A stretch of 64,000 bases of DNA. Source: an uncultured Lachnospiraceae bacterium. Lineage in GTDB: Bacteria > Bacillota > Clostridia > Lachnospirales > Lachnospiraceae. Below, in pieces: positions 41,572 to 49,883 of this stretch. The position numbers and the translations under genes are program-made. Positions within the stretch are counted from its first letter, which is position 1; each line of letters opens with the position of its first letter. The stretch is taken from contig CAJTOK010000006.1 in the NCBI GenBank assembly GCA_910577825.1, positions 1-64,000 of the forward strand. Reading direction: 5' to 3'. The notes under the pieces were generated by a model. That model had not been told where the DNA came from. It saw only the letters and a program-made list of their open reading frames with translations, and did not search any database.

Positions 41572-44022
41572 ATGAATAGAAAAATTAAAACCACAATGGC
41601 AATTATAAGCATTATATTACCACTGTCTTTTGTACTGCATGGTACAACTACAAAAGCTGCCAGCTACACAGGCAATTTATTTAACCCATATTTAAAACTT
41701 TCTGCACCTGCAGAAGAAGTTCCTGCACCAAAATCCCCAGCTGTAACAGAAACTCCGCCTGCTGCCACCTTTGATGCCATTATAACTTCTTCTTCCACAG
41801 TTTCTTCAACTGGAAGTGATATAACAGTAACATGGGACACTGTGACAGATGCAGAGGGATATGAATTAACAGTAAACTACAATGATGTATCATATACAGC
41901 AGAAACCACAGCTAATTCATTTATAATACCTTCTCTAAGCCCGGCAACAATATGTTCCTACCAGATACGCTGCTATAAAACAATAATTGGTGAAAAAATA
42001 TACAGCCCTTTGTCACAAGTATTTTATGCTGCTACCACTGTAAATAAAGTTACTAATGCCAAAGTAACAGACAGGACAGGACAGACGGCAACAGGTGCTT
42101 CCATAAGCATAACATGGGACAGTATGAATAATGCTTCATACAAAGTATACTATAAGCCAGCTTCAGAAGGCGTATACACCTTATCTGGCACAACCACACT
42201 GAATATGTATACAATACAGGGATTAAATGCTTCAGAAAGATATGATATATATGTACAGGCATACTGCCTTAATGAAGAAAATACAGGAGAGGCCTCAGAT
42301 GTATTATCATTATATACATGTCCTGCTGCCGTCCCAGGCTTTAGGATTGTAAAGGAGGAGAGCCACAAGATTTACCTGGCATGGGATGAAAACCCTACAG
42401 GCAATTCTTATTATATATACAGAAGTATTAATGATGCACCATATGAATTATATACAACAACAACTGGCACATCCATTTCAGAAACCGGGCTTGAGGCAGG
42501 TACTGTTTACTCATATATAATAGCTTCATACCTTGATACCACCAGCCTTCTAAGCCAGTATTCAGAAGCACTGCGTGCGGTTACAACACCTTATGTTACA
42601 ACAGGCTTTGCAATAAGTGCCAATACAGCAGAATCATTACATCTTTCATGGAATTTAAATGAAACGGCCACTGGTTATATTATATACAGAAGAAAGGGAA
42701 GCGGCAGTTTTGAATATTTAACAAGTACAACAGAAACCTCCTATACTGATACAGGACTGGAATCTGGCACAAACTACCGTTACAAAATAAAGACATATGC
42801 CGATACAGAAGAACATACAAGCGGTTTTAGTACAGCAGAAAAAACTTCCACACTGCCTGCACAGGTAAACCTTAAAGGCAAAGCCGGATACGGCAAATTA
42901 CGTCTGACATGGGACGCTGTAACAGGCGCTGCAGGATATTATATATACAGACAGCAGGGAGAAGAATTTGTACTTATAGACAGCATAGAAGATAAAAAAA
43001 CAGTATCAAAAGTTTATGAAGACCTTACAGCAGATGAAACATACAGTTATAAAGTTTATGCTTACCGCATGGCATTTGGACAGAAGTTTACCAGTGAAGA
43101 ATCCCTGGCTGATGTAACACCACGTGCAACAAAAGGCACTGATACATCGCCAGGTTATTACAAAACAAAAAAAGAACTTATAAACTCAGACGCCTGGAAA
43201 AATACCAAAATAGTTAAAAAATATGCAAATTATAACAAATCATATATAATACCAGGTATATGTTCTACCAATGTAAACGGTTTTGAAAGCACCTCAATGT
43301 GTCCGCAGGGATTAACATTTGCCAAAGATTACCTGCTTATATCCGCATATGACGCCCATTTTGAAGAACAGTCTGTAATATATGTACTTGACAAGGAATT
43401 TAAAGACCTGCTTACAGTAATAGTCCTTCCTAACCAGACACACGCTGGCGGAATAGCATTTGATGGTGAAAATATCTGGGTAACAAATGGTAAAAAAGTT
43501 TCTACAATAGATTTTAAAGAAGTAGATGATGCAGCAAAAGGGTATGAAATATTCCATAATGTTAATTTCTCTGGAACATACAATTTAGGCAAAAAAGCCT
43601 CATTCCTTACATGGCATAAAGACCAGTTATGGGCAGGAAGTTTTGAATATAACAAAAATGGAACTCTTAGAAGTTATAATGTGGCAAAAAATTCAGATGG
43701 TACATTAATCCTGACAGAACAGTCAGATGTAACAATTCCGCCTCATGTACAAGGCGTTACATTCAGTGGGAAAAATATGATACTGTCAAGGGCTTATGGA
43801 TATACAAATGAATTAAACATATATAAACCATCTGGTACAGGCAGCAGTAACATGGCAACAGGCAAAATCAAAAAAACAGTACAAATGCCTGCACTTAATG
43901 AAGAAATTGCCATACTTGGCAAATATATATATGTAAATTTTGAATCCGCATCTACTGTTTCACAAGCACCTAACCATATGGACAGGGTACTTGCAATTAA
44001 GTTAAAGGCTGTACTTAAATAA
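41572..44022 (+). CDS. Secreted protein with about five fibronectin type III domains
   Basis: An 816-residue secreted protein. The signal peptide (RKIKTTMAIISIILPLSFVLHG, cleavage near TKAAS) precedes a Pro-rich spacer and five FN3-like domains (about residues 60-525), recognised by repeats of ITVTWD, YRIYR/YIYR and TGLESGTNYRYKI. The C-terminal 290 residues (from SPGYYKTKKELI) have repeating strand units such as LLISAYDAHF, GGIAFDGENIWVTNGKK and NMILSRAYGY, which suggest a propeller or similar fold. There is no sortase motif or S-layer domain, so surface attachment is not evident. ATG at 41572 is preferred because AAAGGA overlaps the upstream ATG at 41560. Confidence 0.75.
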   Translation: MNRKIKTTMAIISIILPLSFVLHGTTTKAASYTGNLFNPYLKLSAPAEEVPAPKSPAVTETPPAATFDAIITSSSTVSSTGSDITVTWDTVTDAEGYELTVNYNDVSYTAETTANSFIIPSLSPATICSYQIRCYKTIIGEKIYSPLSQVFYAATTVNKVTNAKVTDRTGQTATGASISITWDSMNNASYKVYYKPASEGVYTLSGTTTLNMYTIQGLNASERYDIYVQAYCLNEENTGEASDVLSLYTCPAAVPGFRIVKEESHKIYLAWDENPTGNSYYIYRSINDAPYELYTTTTGTSISETGLEAGTVYSYIIASYLDTTSLLSQYSEALRAVTTPYVTTGFAISANTAESLHLSWNLNETATGYIIYRRKGSGSFEYLTSTTETSYTDTGLESGTNYRYKIKTYADTEEHTSGFSTAEKTSTLPAQVNLKGKAGYGKLRLTWDAVTGAAGYYIYRQQGEEFVLIDSIEDKKTVSKVYEDLTADETYSYKVYAYRMAFGQKFTSEESLADVTPRATKGTDTSPGYYKTKKELINSDAWKNTKIVKKYANYNKSYIIPGICSTNVNGFESTSMCPQGLTFAKDYLLISAYDAHFEEQSVIYVLDKEFKDLLTVIVLPNQTHAGGIAFDGENIWVTNGKKVSTIDFKEVDDAAKGYEIFHNVNFSGTYNLGKKASFLTWHKDQLWAGSFEYNKNGTLRSYNVAKNSDGTLILTEQSDVTIPPHVQGVTFSGKNMILSRAYGYTNELNIYKPSGTGSSNMATGKIKKTVQMPALNEEIAILGKYIYVNFESASTVSQAPNHMDRVLAIKLKAVLK

Positions 44023-44040
44023 TTTATTCCTTATATAAAG

Positions 44041-44078
44041 ATAAATAAGTGCGGGTTTTAAAACCCACACTTATTTAT
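44041..44078. terminator. Bidirectional terminator hairpin
   Basis: ATAAATAAGTG and CACTTATTTAT, plus inner GGGTTTT/AAAACCC, form an 18-bp stem with one C-A mismatch, between the convergent FN3 and Ig-like genes. Confidence 0.8.
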
Positions 44079-44107
44079 GTAAGTATTTAACACCAGGCAA
44101 GTCCATG

Positions 44108-44449
44108 CTATTCTATCTTAAACTGTACCTGTAATGGTTCAGGCAGACGCTTTCCCCCTGCCGATGCTACATTAGTTGTAATATTTAATATATACGACTC
44201 ATTCTGGGCATATGGCTCTAGCGGTTCTATTTCTATTTCATTATCCATAGAATTATACCTGATAGAAGTCCTAAGGGGTGCTAAATTTACAGATGTAACA
44301 TATAAATTCACATTATTAACTGTACTTGGGTCTAGTGGTACATTAAATCTTATCTTCCATAAAAAATTTCCTGTCCTGAACTTTAAATTCTGGGCAACCT
44401 TATTCTCAAGACCTTCTGTCATTGATTCAAATTCCAGATATTTTGCCAT
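44108..44449 (-). CDS. Small Ig-like (SbsA Ig-like) domain protein
   Basis: A 113-residue protein consisting of one beta-sandwich: WKIRFNVPLDPSTVNNVNLYV, then IEIEPLEPYAQNESYILNITTNVASAGGKRL, then a final strand. This is the pattern of bacterial Ig-like domains in which the FNVPLDPSTV segment leads the fold. It has no signal peptide, which is unusual because these domains are normally part of secreted proteins. ATG at 44449 is chosen because AGGGA lies 5 bases upstream. Function unknown. Confidence 0.6.
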   Translation of the reverse strand: MAKYLEFESMTEGLENKVAQNLKFRTGNFLWKIRFNVPLDPSTVNNVNLYVTSVNLAPLRTSIRYNSMDNEIEIEPLEPYAQNESYILNITTNVASAGGKRLPEPLQVQFKIE

Positions 44450-44545
44450 TATATCCCTGCCTTTCTCCATATAAAATTATATTGGTATAATAGTAAATAA
44501 TTTGCGGCACATTCCCTAATACTTTTTATTTTATCACAATAATTT

Positions 44546-44575
44546 TTGTTTGTGTAGTATTTTTTATGATATAAT
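44546..44575 (+). promoter_or_regulatory. Possible promoter of the flavin reductase gene
   Basis: TTGTTT (44546-44551), 18 bases, TATAAT (44570-44575), about 50 bases before the start codon. The -35 is weak. Confidence 0.45.
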
Positions 44576-44624
44576 AGACACAAAAAACAACAACACATAT
44601 AAACAGCATAAATGGAGGTATAAC

Positions 44625-45194
44625 ATGCCCAAAATAAACTTTAAACCTGGCAATATGGTTTATCCTGTACCCGCAGTCCTTGTAAGCTGCGGTGATATAA
44701 ATGGCTGTTCCAATATAATTACAGTTGCATGGACAGGCACTATATGCACAAACCCGCCAATGGCATATATATCAGTACGCCCGGAACGCTATTCATACAA
44801 TATAATAAAGGATTCAGGTGAATTTGTAATAAACCTGTCCACCCAGAAACTGGCATATGCCACCGATTTTTGCGGCGTCCGCTCTGGCCGTGATACAGAT
44901 AAATGGAAGGCCTGCCACTTAACAAAAGAAGCTGCTGGTACTGTAAAATGCCCACTGGTCAAAGAATCACCAGTCAATATTGAATGCCATGTAGCAGAAG
45001 TAAAAGAACTTGGCTCACACCATATGTTTATAGCAGATGTAACCGCAGTACATGCTGATACGGAATATATGGATAAAAACAATAAATTCCACTTAAACAG
45101 TTCTGGGCTTATAGCTTATTCACATGGCGCATACTTTGCACTTGGAAAACAGGCTGGCACATTTGGTTTTTCTGTCCGTAAACCCAGAAATTAA
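44625..45194 (+). CDS. Flavin reductase-like protein (flavoredoxin type)
   Basis: A 189-residue FMN-binding split-barrel protein: VYPVPAVLVSCGDINGCSNIITVAWTG, then CTNPPMAYISVRPERYSY, then FVINLSTQKLAYATDFCGVRSGRDTDKW. These proteins bind FMN non-covalently and transfer electrons from NAD(P)H or ferredoxin partners. The frame is open further upstream, but ATG at 44625 has TGGAGG 5 bases before it and the predicted promoter lies inside the longer frame. A single-gene unit. Confidence 0.88.
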   Translation: MPKINFKPGNMVYPVPAVLVSCGDINGCSNIITVAWTGTICTNPPMAYISVRPERYSYNIIKDSGEFVINLSTQKLAYATDFCGVRSGRDTDKWKACHLTKEAAGTVKCPLVKESPVNIECHVAEVKELGSHHMFIADVTAVHADTEYMDKNNKFHLNSSGLIAYSHGAYFALGKQAGTFGFSVRKPRN

Positions 45195-45250
45195 TACAGT
45201 AACATAAACCATTTCCATCCATATAATATAAGAAAGGGAATATTTTTATT

Positions 45251-47110
45251 ATGAAAATCTGTTATCTTAAAATTGTCAATTTCAAGTCCATACGCGGGCT
45301 TGAAATCAACAATATGGAAAACTCTCTTATACTTGTTGGCAAAAACAGTACCGGCAAAACTTCTGTAATAGATGCAATACTTATTGCGGCAGGTCTGCGC
45401 CCATTACATGCACATGAATTTCTGGATGCAGGCAGGCCAGTTGAAATATCAATGCAGATTGCTTTTACAGATGCAGATTTAAATTATTACTATACTAAAG
45501 GAATATTAAGCAAAACAAGAAATTATGACAAATGGCTTGAAGAATTTAAAATAAAACTTCCATCATTCCATAATGGCATAGTTTCCTTTAGTTGTTATAT
45601 AAACCCGGATTTCTCCATACACTATAGAGATGGTTTCCAGAAAAACAACCCTTATATAAAACAAATAATTCCCAAAATATATCATATAGACCAGAATAGA
45701 AATCTCGAGACGCTGCAGAATGATGTATTCAGTTTCTATGATAAAAAATCTTTTAAAATGTTAAAGGATAATGAATGTACTTTTGATTCTACGAGAAAAT
45801 GCAACCTGTGCTTCCAGTGCATAGGCCTTATAAATAAAAAAGCACCAGAGGAACTGACCCTTTTTGAAACTGCCCGTCTTTTTCAATATAAACTTTTTCA
45901 TACAAAACTGACAGAATTTGCTGCAAAAGTAAACCGCCATTTCCATGAAAATGGCAGCCCTTCACAAGAGATACGGTATGTTATGGATTTTGACATAGAC
46001 CATCTTTTAAAAATTGATACACAAATATATAATAAAGAACGTGGCGGGTTTCTTGGCCAGGTAAATATGCTTGGTGAAGGTTTAAAGAGCATTTATGCAC
46101 TGTCACTTCTCGAAACATATGTGGAAGAAGATGATACACTTCCATGTATTATTTTAATGGAAGACCCCGAAATTTACCTGCACCCACAGCTCCAGAAAGT
46201 TGCAAGTGAAATTTTATTCAGGCTTTCCAAAAAGAACCAGGTAGTTTTTTCAACACATTCACCAAATATGATTTTCAATTTCTCTACAAAACAAATCAGG
46301 GAAGTTGTGCTTGACAGTGAATATTATACAATAGTAAAAGAAAATTCAGATATTGATGTAATTCTTGATGATTTAGGATATACTGCCAATGACCTTATGA
46401 ATGTCAGTTTTGTATTTATAGTGGAAGGTAAACAGGACAGCAACCGCCTTCCACTGCTTTTAGAAAAATACTATTCCGAAATATATGACAATGATGGCAA
46501 GCTTTCACGTATTACAATAATACCTGTAAACAGCTGTACAAATATTAAAACATATGCCAATTTAAAATACATAAACAAACTGTATCTTAAAGACCAGTTT
46601 CTTATGATACGTGACAGCGATGGCAAAAACCCTAAGCATTTAAAAAAACAGCTATGCAGTTATTACAGCCAGCGCTCCAGAGAAGACCCTGGCAACCTTC
46701 CAAAAGTCGGCCCTGAAAATGTACTAATCTTAAAGTACTATTCATTTGAAAATTACTTTTTAGAACCATCTGTAATGGCAGAAATTGGAGTAATTAAAAA
46801 CGAAGAAGAATTTTATAATATACTATATAAAAAATATAAAGATTACCTTTTCAGGTTAAACAGCTTTAAGAAAATGCAGCGTAACCTGGATATACGTATA
46901 AAAAATAAACAGGATATTAAAGATAATATTGAAAACATTAAAATTTATGTGCGCGGCCATAATCTTTTTGATATCTTTTATGGAAAATACCATGGTGAGG
47001 ATGAGCAGAGGATATTAAAAAAATATATTGATGCTGCGCCGCGCCAGGCCTTCCAGGATATTTTTGATGCAATAGATTCATTTGTTTATTTTGAAAACCG
47101 TAAAAAATAG
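45251..47110 (+). CDS. OLD-family nuclease (AAA ATPase plus TOPRIM) with Cys insertion
   Basis: A 619-residue protein. The N-terminal ABC-type ATPase has Walker A GKNSTGKT (residues 30-37), Walker B LMEDPEIYLHP and STHSPNM. The C-terminal TOPRIM nuclease has FIVEGKQDSNRL (Glu392) and MIRDSDG (Asp455, Asp457). OLD proteins are nucleases found in phage P2 and in bacterial defence systems such as Gabija. In the middle, Cys176, Cys184, Cys187 and Cys190 (C-x7-C-x2-C-x2-C) look like a small metal site not usual in this family. No GajB-type helicase is adjacent, so this is a class 1, stand-alone type. Confidence 0.85.
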   Translation: MKICYLKIVNFKSIRGLEINNMENSLILVGKNSTGKTSVIDAILIAAGLRPLHAHEFLDAGRPVEISMQIAFTDADLNYYYTKGILSKTRNYDKWLEEFKIKLPSFHNGIVSFSCYINPDFSIHYRDGFQKNNPYIKQIIPKIYHIDQNRNLETLQNDVFSFYDKKSFKMLKDNECTFDSTRKCNLCFQCIGLINKKAPEELTLFETARLFQYKLFHTKLTEFAAKVNRHFHENGSPSQEIRYVMDFDIDHLLKIDTQIYNKERGGFLGQVNMLGEGLKSIYALSLLETYVEEDDTLPCIILMEDPEIYLHPQLQKVASEILFRLSKKNQVVFSTHSPNMIFNFSTKQIREVVLDSEYYTIVKENSDIDVILDDLGYTANDLMNVSFVFIVEGKQDSNRLPLLLEKYYSEIYDNDGKLSRITIIPVNSCTNIKTYANLKYINKLYLKDQFLMIRDSDGKNPKHLKKQLCSYYSQRSREDPGNLPKVGPENVLILKYYSFENYFLEPSVMAEIGVIKNEEEFYNILYKKYKDYLFRLNSFKKMQRNLDIRIKNKQDIKDNIENIKIYVRGHNLFDIFYGKYHGEDEQRILKKYIDAAPRQAFQDIFDAIDSFVYFENRKK

Positions 47111-47112
47111 AG

Positions 47113-47140
47113 TTGACATAATTAATCATTTGTTTATAAT
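47113..47140 (+). promoter_or_regulatory. Predicted promoter of murA
   Basis: TTGACA (47113-47118), 16 bases, TATAAT (47135-47140). Consensus hexamers. The leader to the murA start is about 105 bases and contains no obvious structure. Confidence 0.75.
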
Positions 47141-47253
47141 AATGTTATGCGTTAAACTATGCAAATTAATAAAACATATAGCAATATCAGATTATTTATA
47201 AAAGTTTATAGAATACTACTTACGTTTGAATATATATTATGAGGTGCAATAAT

Positions 47254-48555
47254 ATGGAAAACCAGTATATTATAAAAGGTGGTACACCTTTGCGCGGAGA
47301 GGTAACAATCGGCGGCGCTAAAAATGCTGCGCTTGGCATACTTGCAGCAGCTATTATGACAGACGAAACAGTTTTAATTGATAATTTACCAGATGTAAGG
47401 GATATTAATGTATTATTAGAGGCCATCAGTGGAATAGGTGCAGCTGTAGAACGCGTAAACCCACACACAGTAAAAATTAATGGAAGCACTATAAATGATG
47501 TCACGATTGATTACGAGGCCATACGTAAGATACGTGGCTCATACTATCTTCTTGGGGCTTTGCTTGGAAAGTATAATAAAGCAAATGTAGTCCTTCCTGG
47601 CGGATGTGATATTGGAAGCCGTCCGATAGACCAGCATCTTAAAGGGTTCCGGGCACTTGGCGCTACAGTAAATATTGAATATGGCATGATAAATGCGTCA
47701 GCAGACAAACTTATTGGAAAGCATATATATTTTGACGTTGTAACTGTTGGTGCTACAATTAATATCATGCTTGCTTCATGTATGGCAGAAGGACGCACAG
47801 TTATTGAAAATGCTGCCAAAGAACCACACGTTGTTGATGTGGCAAACTTCCTTAACAGCATGGGTGCTGATATTAAAGGCGCTGGTACAGACAAAATCCG
47901 TATAAATGGTGTAACAGGGCTTCATTCAAGTGAATACTCCATTATACCTGACCAGATAGAAGCAGGTACTTTTATGGTTGCTGCTGCAGCAACAAAAGGT
48001 GACGTCCTTATAAAAAATGTTATACCACGCCACCTGGAAGCAATTTCTGTTAAACTTAATGAAATAGGGGCAACAGTTGAAGAATTTGATGATGCTGTAA
48101 GGGTAACATGCAGCAGCAGGCTCTGCCATACCCAGATTAAAACACTCCCATACCCTGGTTTTCCTACAGATATGCAGCCACAGATTTCAACACTGCTTTC
48201 AATGTCTTCGGGAACAAGTATAGTTACAGAAAGCCTTTTTGAAAACAGGTTTAAATATGTGGATGAACTGTCACGTATGGGGGCATCTATTAAAGTTGAA
48301 GGAAATGTAGCTATAATCGAAGGTGTTGACGGGCTTACGGGGGCATCCATTTCTGCGCCGGATTTACGTGCCGGGGCTGCACTTGTTGTTGCAGGCCTTG
48401 TAGCTGATGGTTACACTACTATAGATTCCATCCACTATATTGAACGTGGATATGAGAATTTTGAAAGAAAAATGACAGCACTGGGTGCTTCCATGCAAAA
48501 AATTCCTGTTGATGATGAACGTGCAGTACAAAAATTTAAATTAAAAGTAAGCTGA
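47254..48555 (+). CDS. murA: UDP-N-acetylglucosamine 1-carboxyvinyltransferase
   Basis: A 433-residue enzyme that transfers enolpyruvate from PEP to UDP-GlcNAc, the first committed step of peptidoglycan synthesis. The N-terminal GGTPLRGEVTIGGAKNAALGIL and the loop LPGGCDIGSRPIDQHL with the active-site Cys118 (target of fosfomycin) are present. ATG at 47254 has GAGGTG 7 bases upstream; the earlier ATG at 47239 overlaps that site. Bacillota often carry two murA genes, and I cannot tell which this is. Confidence 0.96.
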   Translation: MENQYIIKGGTPLRGEVTIGGAKNAALGILAAAIMTDETVLIDNLPDVRDINVLLEAISGIGAAVERVNPHTVKINGSTINDVTIDYEAIRKIRGSYYLLGALLGKYNKANVVLPGGCDIGSRPIDQHLKGFRALGATVNIEYGMINASADKLIGKHIYFDVVTVGATINIMLASCMAEGRTVIENAAKEPHVVDVANFLNSMGADIKGAGTDKIRINGVTGLHSSEYSIIPDQIEAGTFMVAAAATKGDVLIKNVIPRHLEAISVKLNEIGATVEEFDDAVRVTCSSRLCHTQIKTLPYPGFPTDMQPQISTLLSMSSGTSIVTESLFENRFKYVDELSRMGASIKVEGNVAIIEGVDGLTGASISAPDLRAGAALVVAGLVADGYTTIDSIHYIERGYENFERKMTALGASMQKIPVDDERAVQKFKLKVS

Positions 48556-48577
48556 CAAAATTATGATACTTTTTTAT

Positions 48578-48616
48578 GGTATGATGGCATAAATTGGATG
48601 TTGTCATACCTTTTTT
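48578..48616 (+). terminator. Terminator after murA
   Basis: GGTATGA (48578-48584) and TCATACC (48604-48610) form a 7-bp stem with a 19-base loop, followed by six T (48611-48616). Confidence 0.7.
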
Positions 48617-48681
48617 ACCAAATATTATAAAATATTTTAAATTTTATAATAAAATACAATGGAAGAAGGGAGGAACATACA

Positions 48682-49848
48682 ATAAAACCCCAGATATTTA
48701 AAGATTATTACCATATACTACAAGTGCATTACGATGCTTCACCAGAAGTAATTAAAGCAGCTTACCGTAAGCTGTGTACCTTGTACCATCCGGATACAAG
48801 CAATAATGCCAATGAAGATGACAGAATGTTAGAGATAAATGAAGCTTACCGTGTACTTAGTGACAGTACAAGCCGTACAGAATACCATAAAAAATGGCTT
48901 TCCAATAATACAAACAGGGCCTCATATGTTTCCTCTATGTCATTTTCTAACCGTGGGATATTAAGCGCATCCCCCAAAGATGTACTTGACCAGTTTTTCC
49001 ATGCCATGCTTACAAGGAACTGGGAAAATGCGTACTCATGCCTGTCTTTAGAAGACCAGACAAGGGTAACTCTTTCACAGTTTAAAGAATGGAGGGAAGC
49101 CATAAGCTCATGTTATGAAATGCAGGATTACCGTATACAGCCATATAAAGTATACAATAAATGCCGTATTGAGGGCACTATATACCCTAAAGTTACCGAA
49201 TTTGCAGTTATTATACATGATGTGGATTTACAGACTTCCAAAACAGACAAAAGCACAGCACATAAATATGTAGTATTTGATGGAAATTCGTGGAAAGTAT
49301 GCCTTGGTGTACGTTCAGTGAAACGTGCTACGCTTAATTTCAAACTCCTTGCACAAAGACGCCAGAATTATGACCCGGTTGCAATCTATGAAAAAGCAGT
49401 TTCACGTAATGACCCGCTTACAGGACTGCTAAGTAAAAAAGGGTTTTATGACGATACTTTTAAAGAAGTAGAACGCCATAAAAGATACCATAACCCGTTA
49501 TCTTTTGTAGCGCTGCAGATAAACTGCACCAACCCTGGCAAGGAGATACAGTGCTTGTGCCAGTGTGCAAGCATTATACGTGCAAATTCCAGAATTAATG
49601 ATATTATAGGACGCTTCGGCAATGACCAGATAGTATGCCTTCTGGTTGAAACAACCGGGGAACAGGCCATGCTTGCAGTTAATAAATACATGGCCGTCTT
49701 AAAACAAAGACAGACTGAACAGTTTACTATAAACGCAGCAGTTATGGAATATAACCAGTCGCATACACTGGAGGATACCGTATTTGCCGTATGCTCGGAC
49801 GCAAGCAAAAGTGAAGACACCATCAAAATTATCAAATCAAAATTTTAA
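48682..49848 (+). CDS. J-domain protein with degenerate GGDEF domain, apparent AUA start
   Basis: A 388-residue protein if translation starts at ATA 48682. Residues 7-70 are a DnaJ J-domain (DYYHILQVHYDASPEVIKAAYRK, then HPD at 36-38, then EINEAYRVLSD). A middle domain follows (about 90-240). Residues 250-388 look like a GGDEF domain: DPLTGLLSKKGFYDD and, where GG(D/E)EF should be, RFGNDQ at 311-316, so it is not a diguanylate cyclase. The only canonical start, GTG at 48724, would remove the first J-domain helix. GGGAGG at 48668-48673 stands 8 bases before ATA, and no ATG, GTG or TTG occurs in frame between the site and the J-domain. The protein probably recruits DnaK to a specific target. 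Confidence 0.8.
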   Translation: MKPQIFKDYYHILQVHYDASPEVIKAAYRKLCTLYHPDTSNNANEDDRMLEINEAYRVLSDSTSRTEYHKKWLSNNTNRASYVSSMSFSNRGILSASPKDVLDQFFHAMLTRNWENAYSCLSLEDQTRVTLSQFKEWREAISSCYEMQDYRIQPYKVYNKCRIEGTIYPKVTEFAVIIHDVDLQTSKTDKSTAHKYVVFDGNSWKVCLGVRSVKRATLNFKLLAQRRQNYDPVAIYEKAVSRNDPLTGLLSKKGFYDDTFKEVERHKRYHNPLSFVALQINCTNPGKEIQCLCQCASIIRANSRINDIIGRFGNDQIVCLLVETTGEQAMLAVNKYMAVLKQRQTEQFTINAAVMEYNQSHTLEDTVFAVCSDASKSEDTIKIIKSKF

Positions 49849-49883
49849 CATTATAATAAAAAAGAAAGGAGGATATAACGTAA

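Noticed and set aside
47220..47504. Minus-strand frames opposite murA, also 47544-47894 and 47922-48350
   Set aside because: All are antisense to conserved murA codons and lack ribosome sites.
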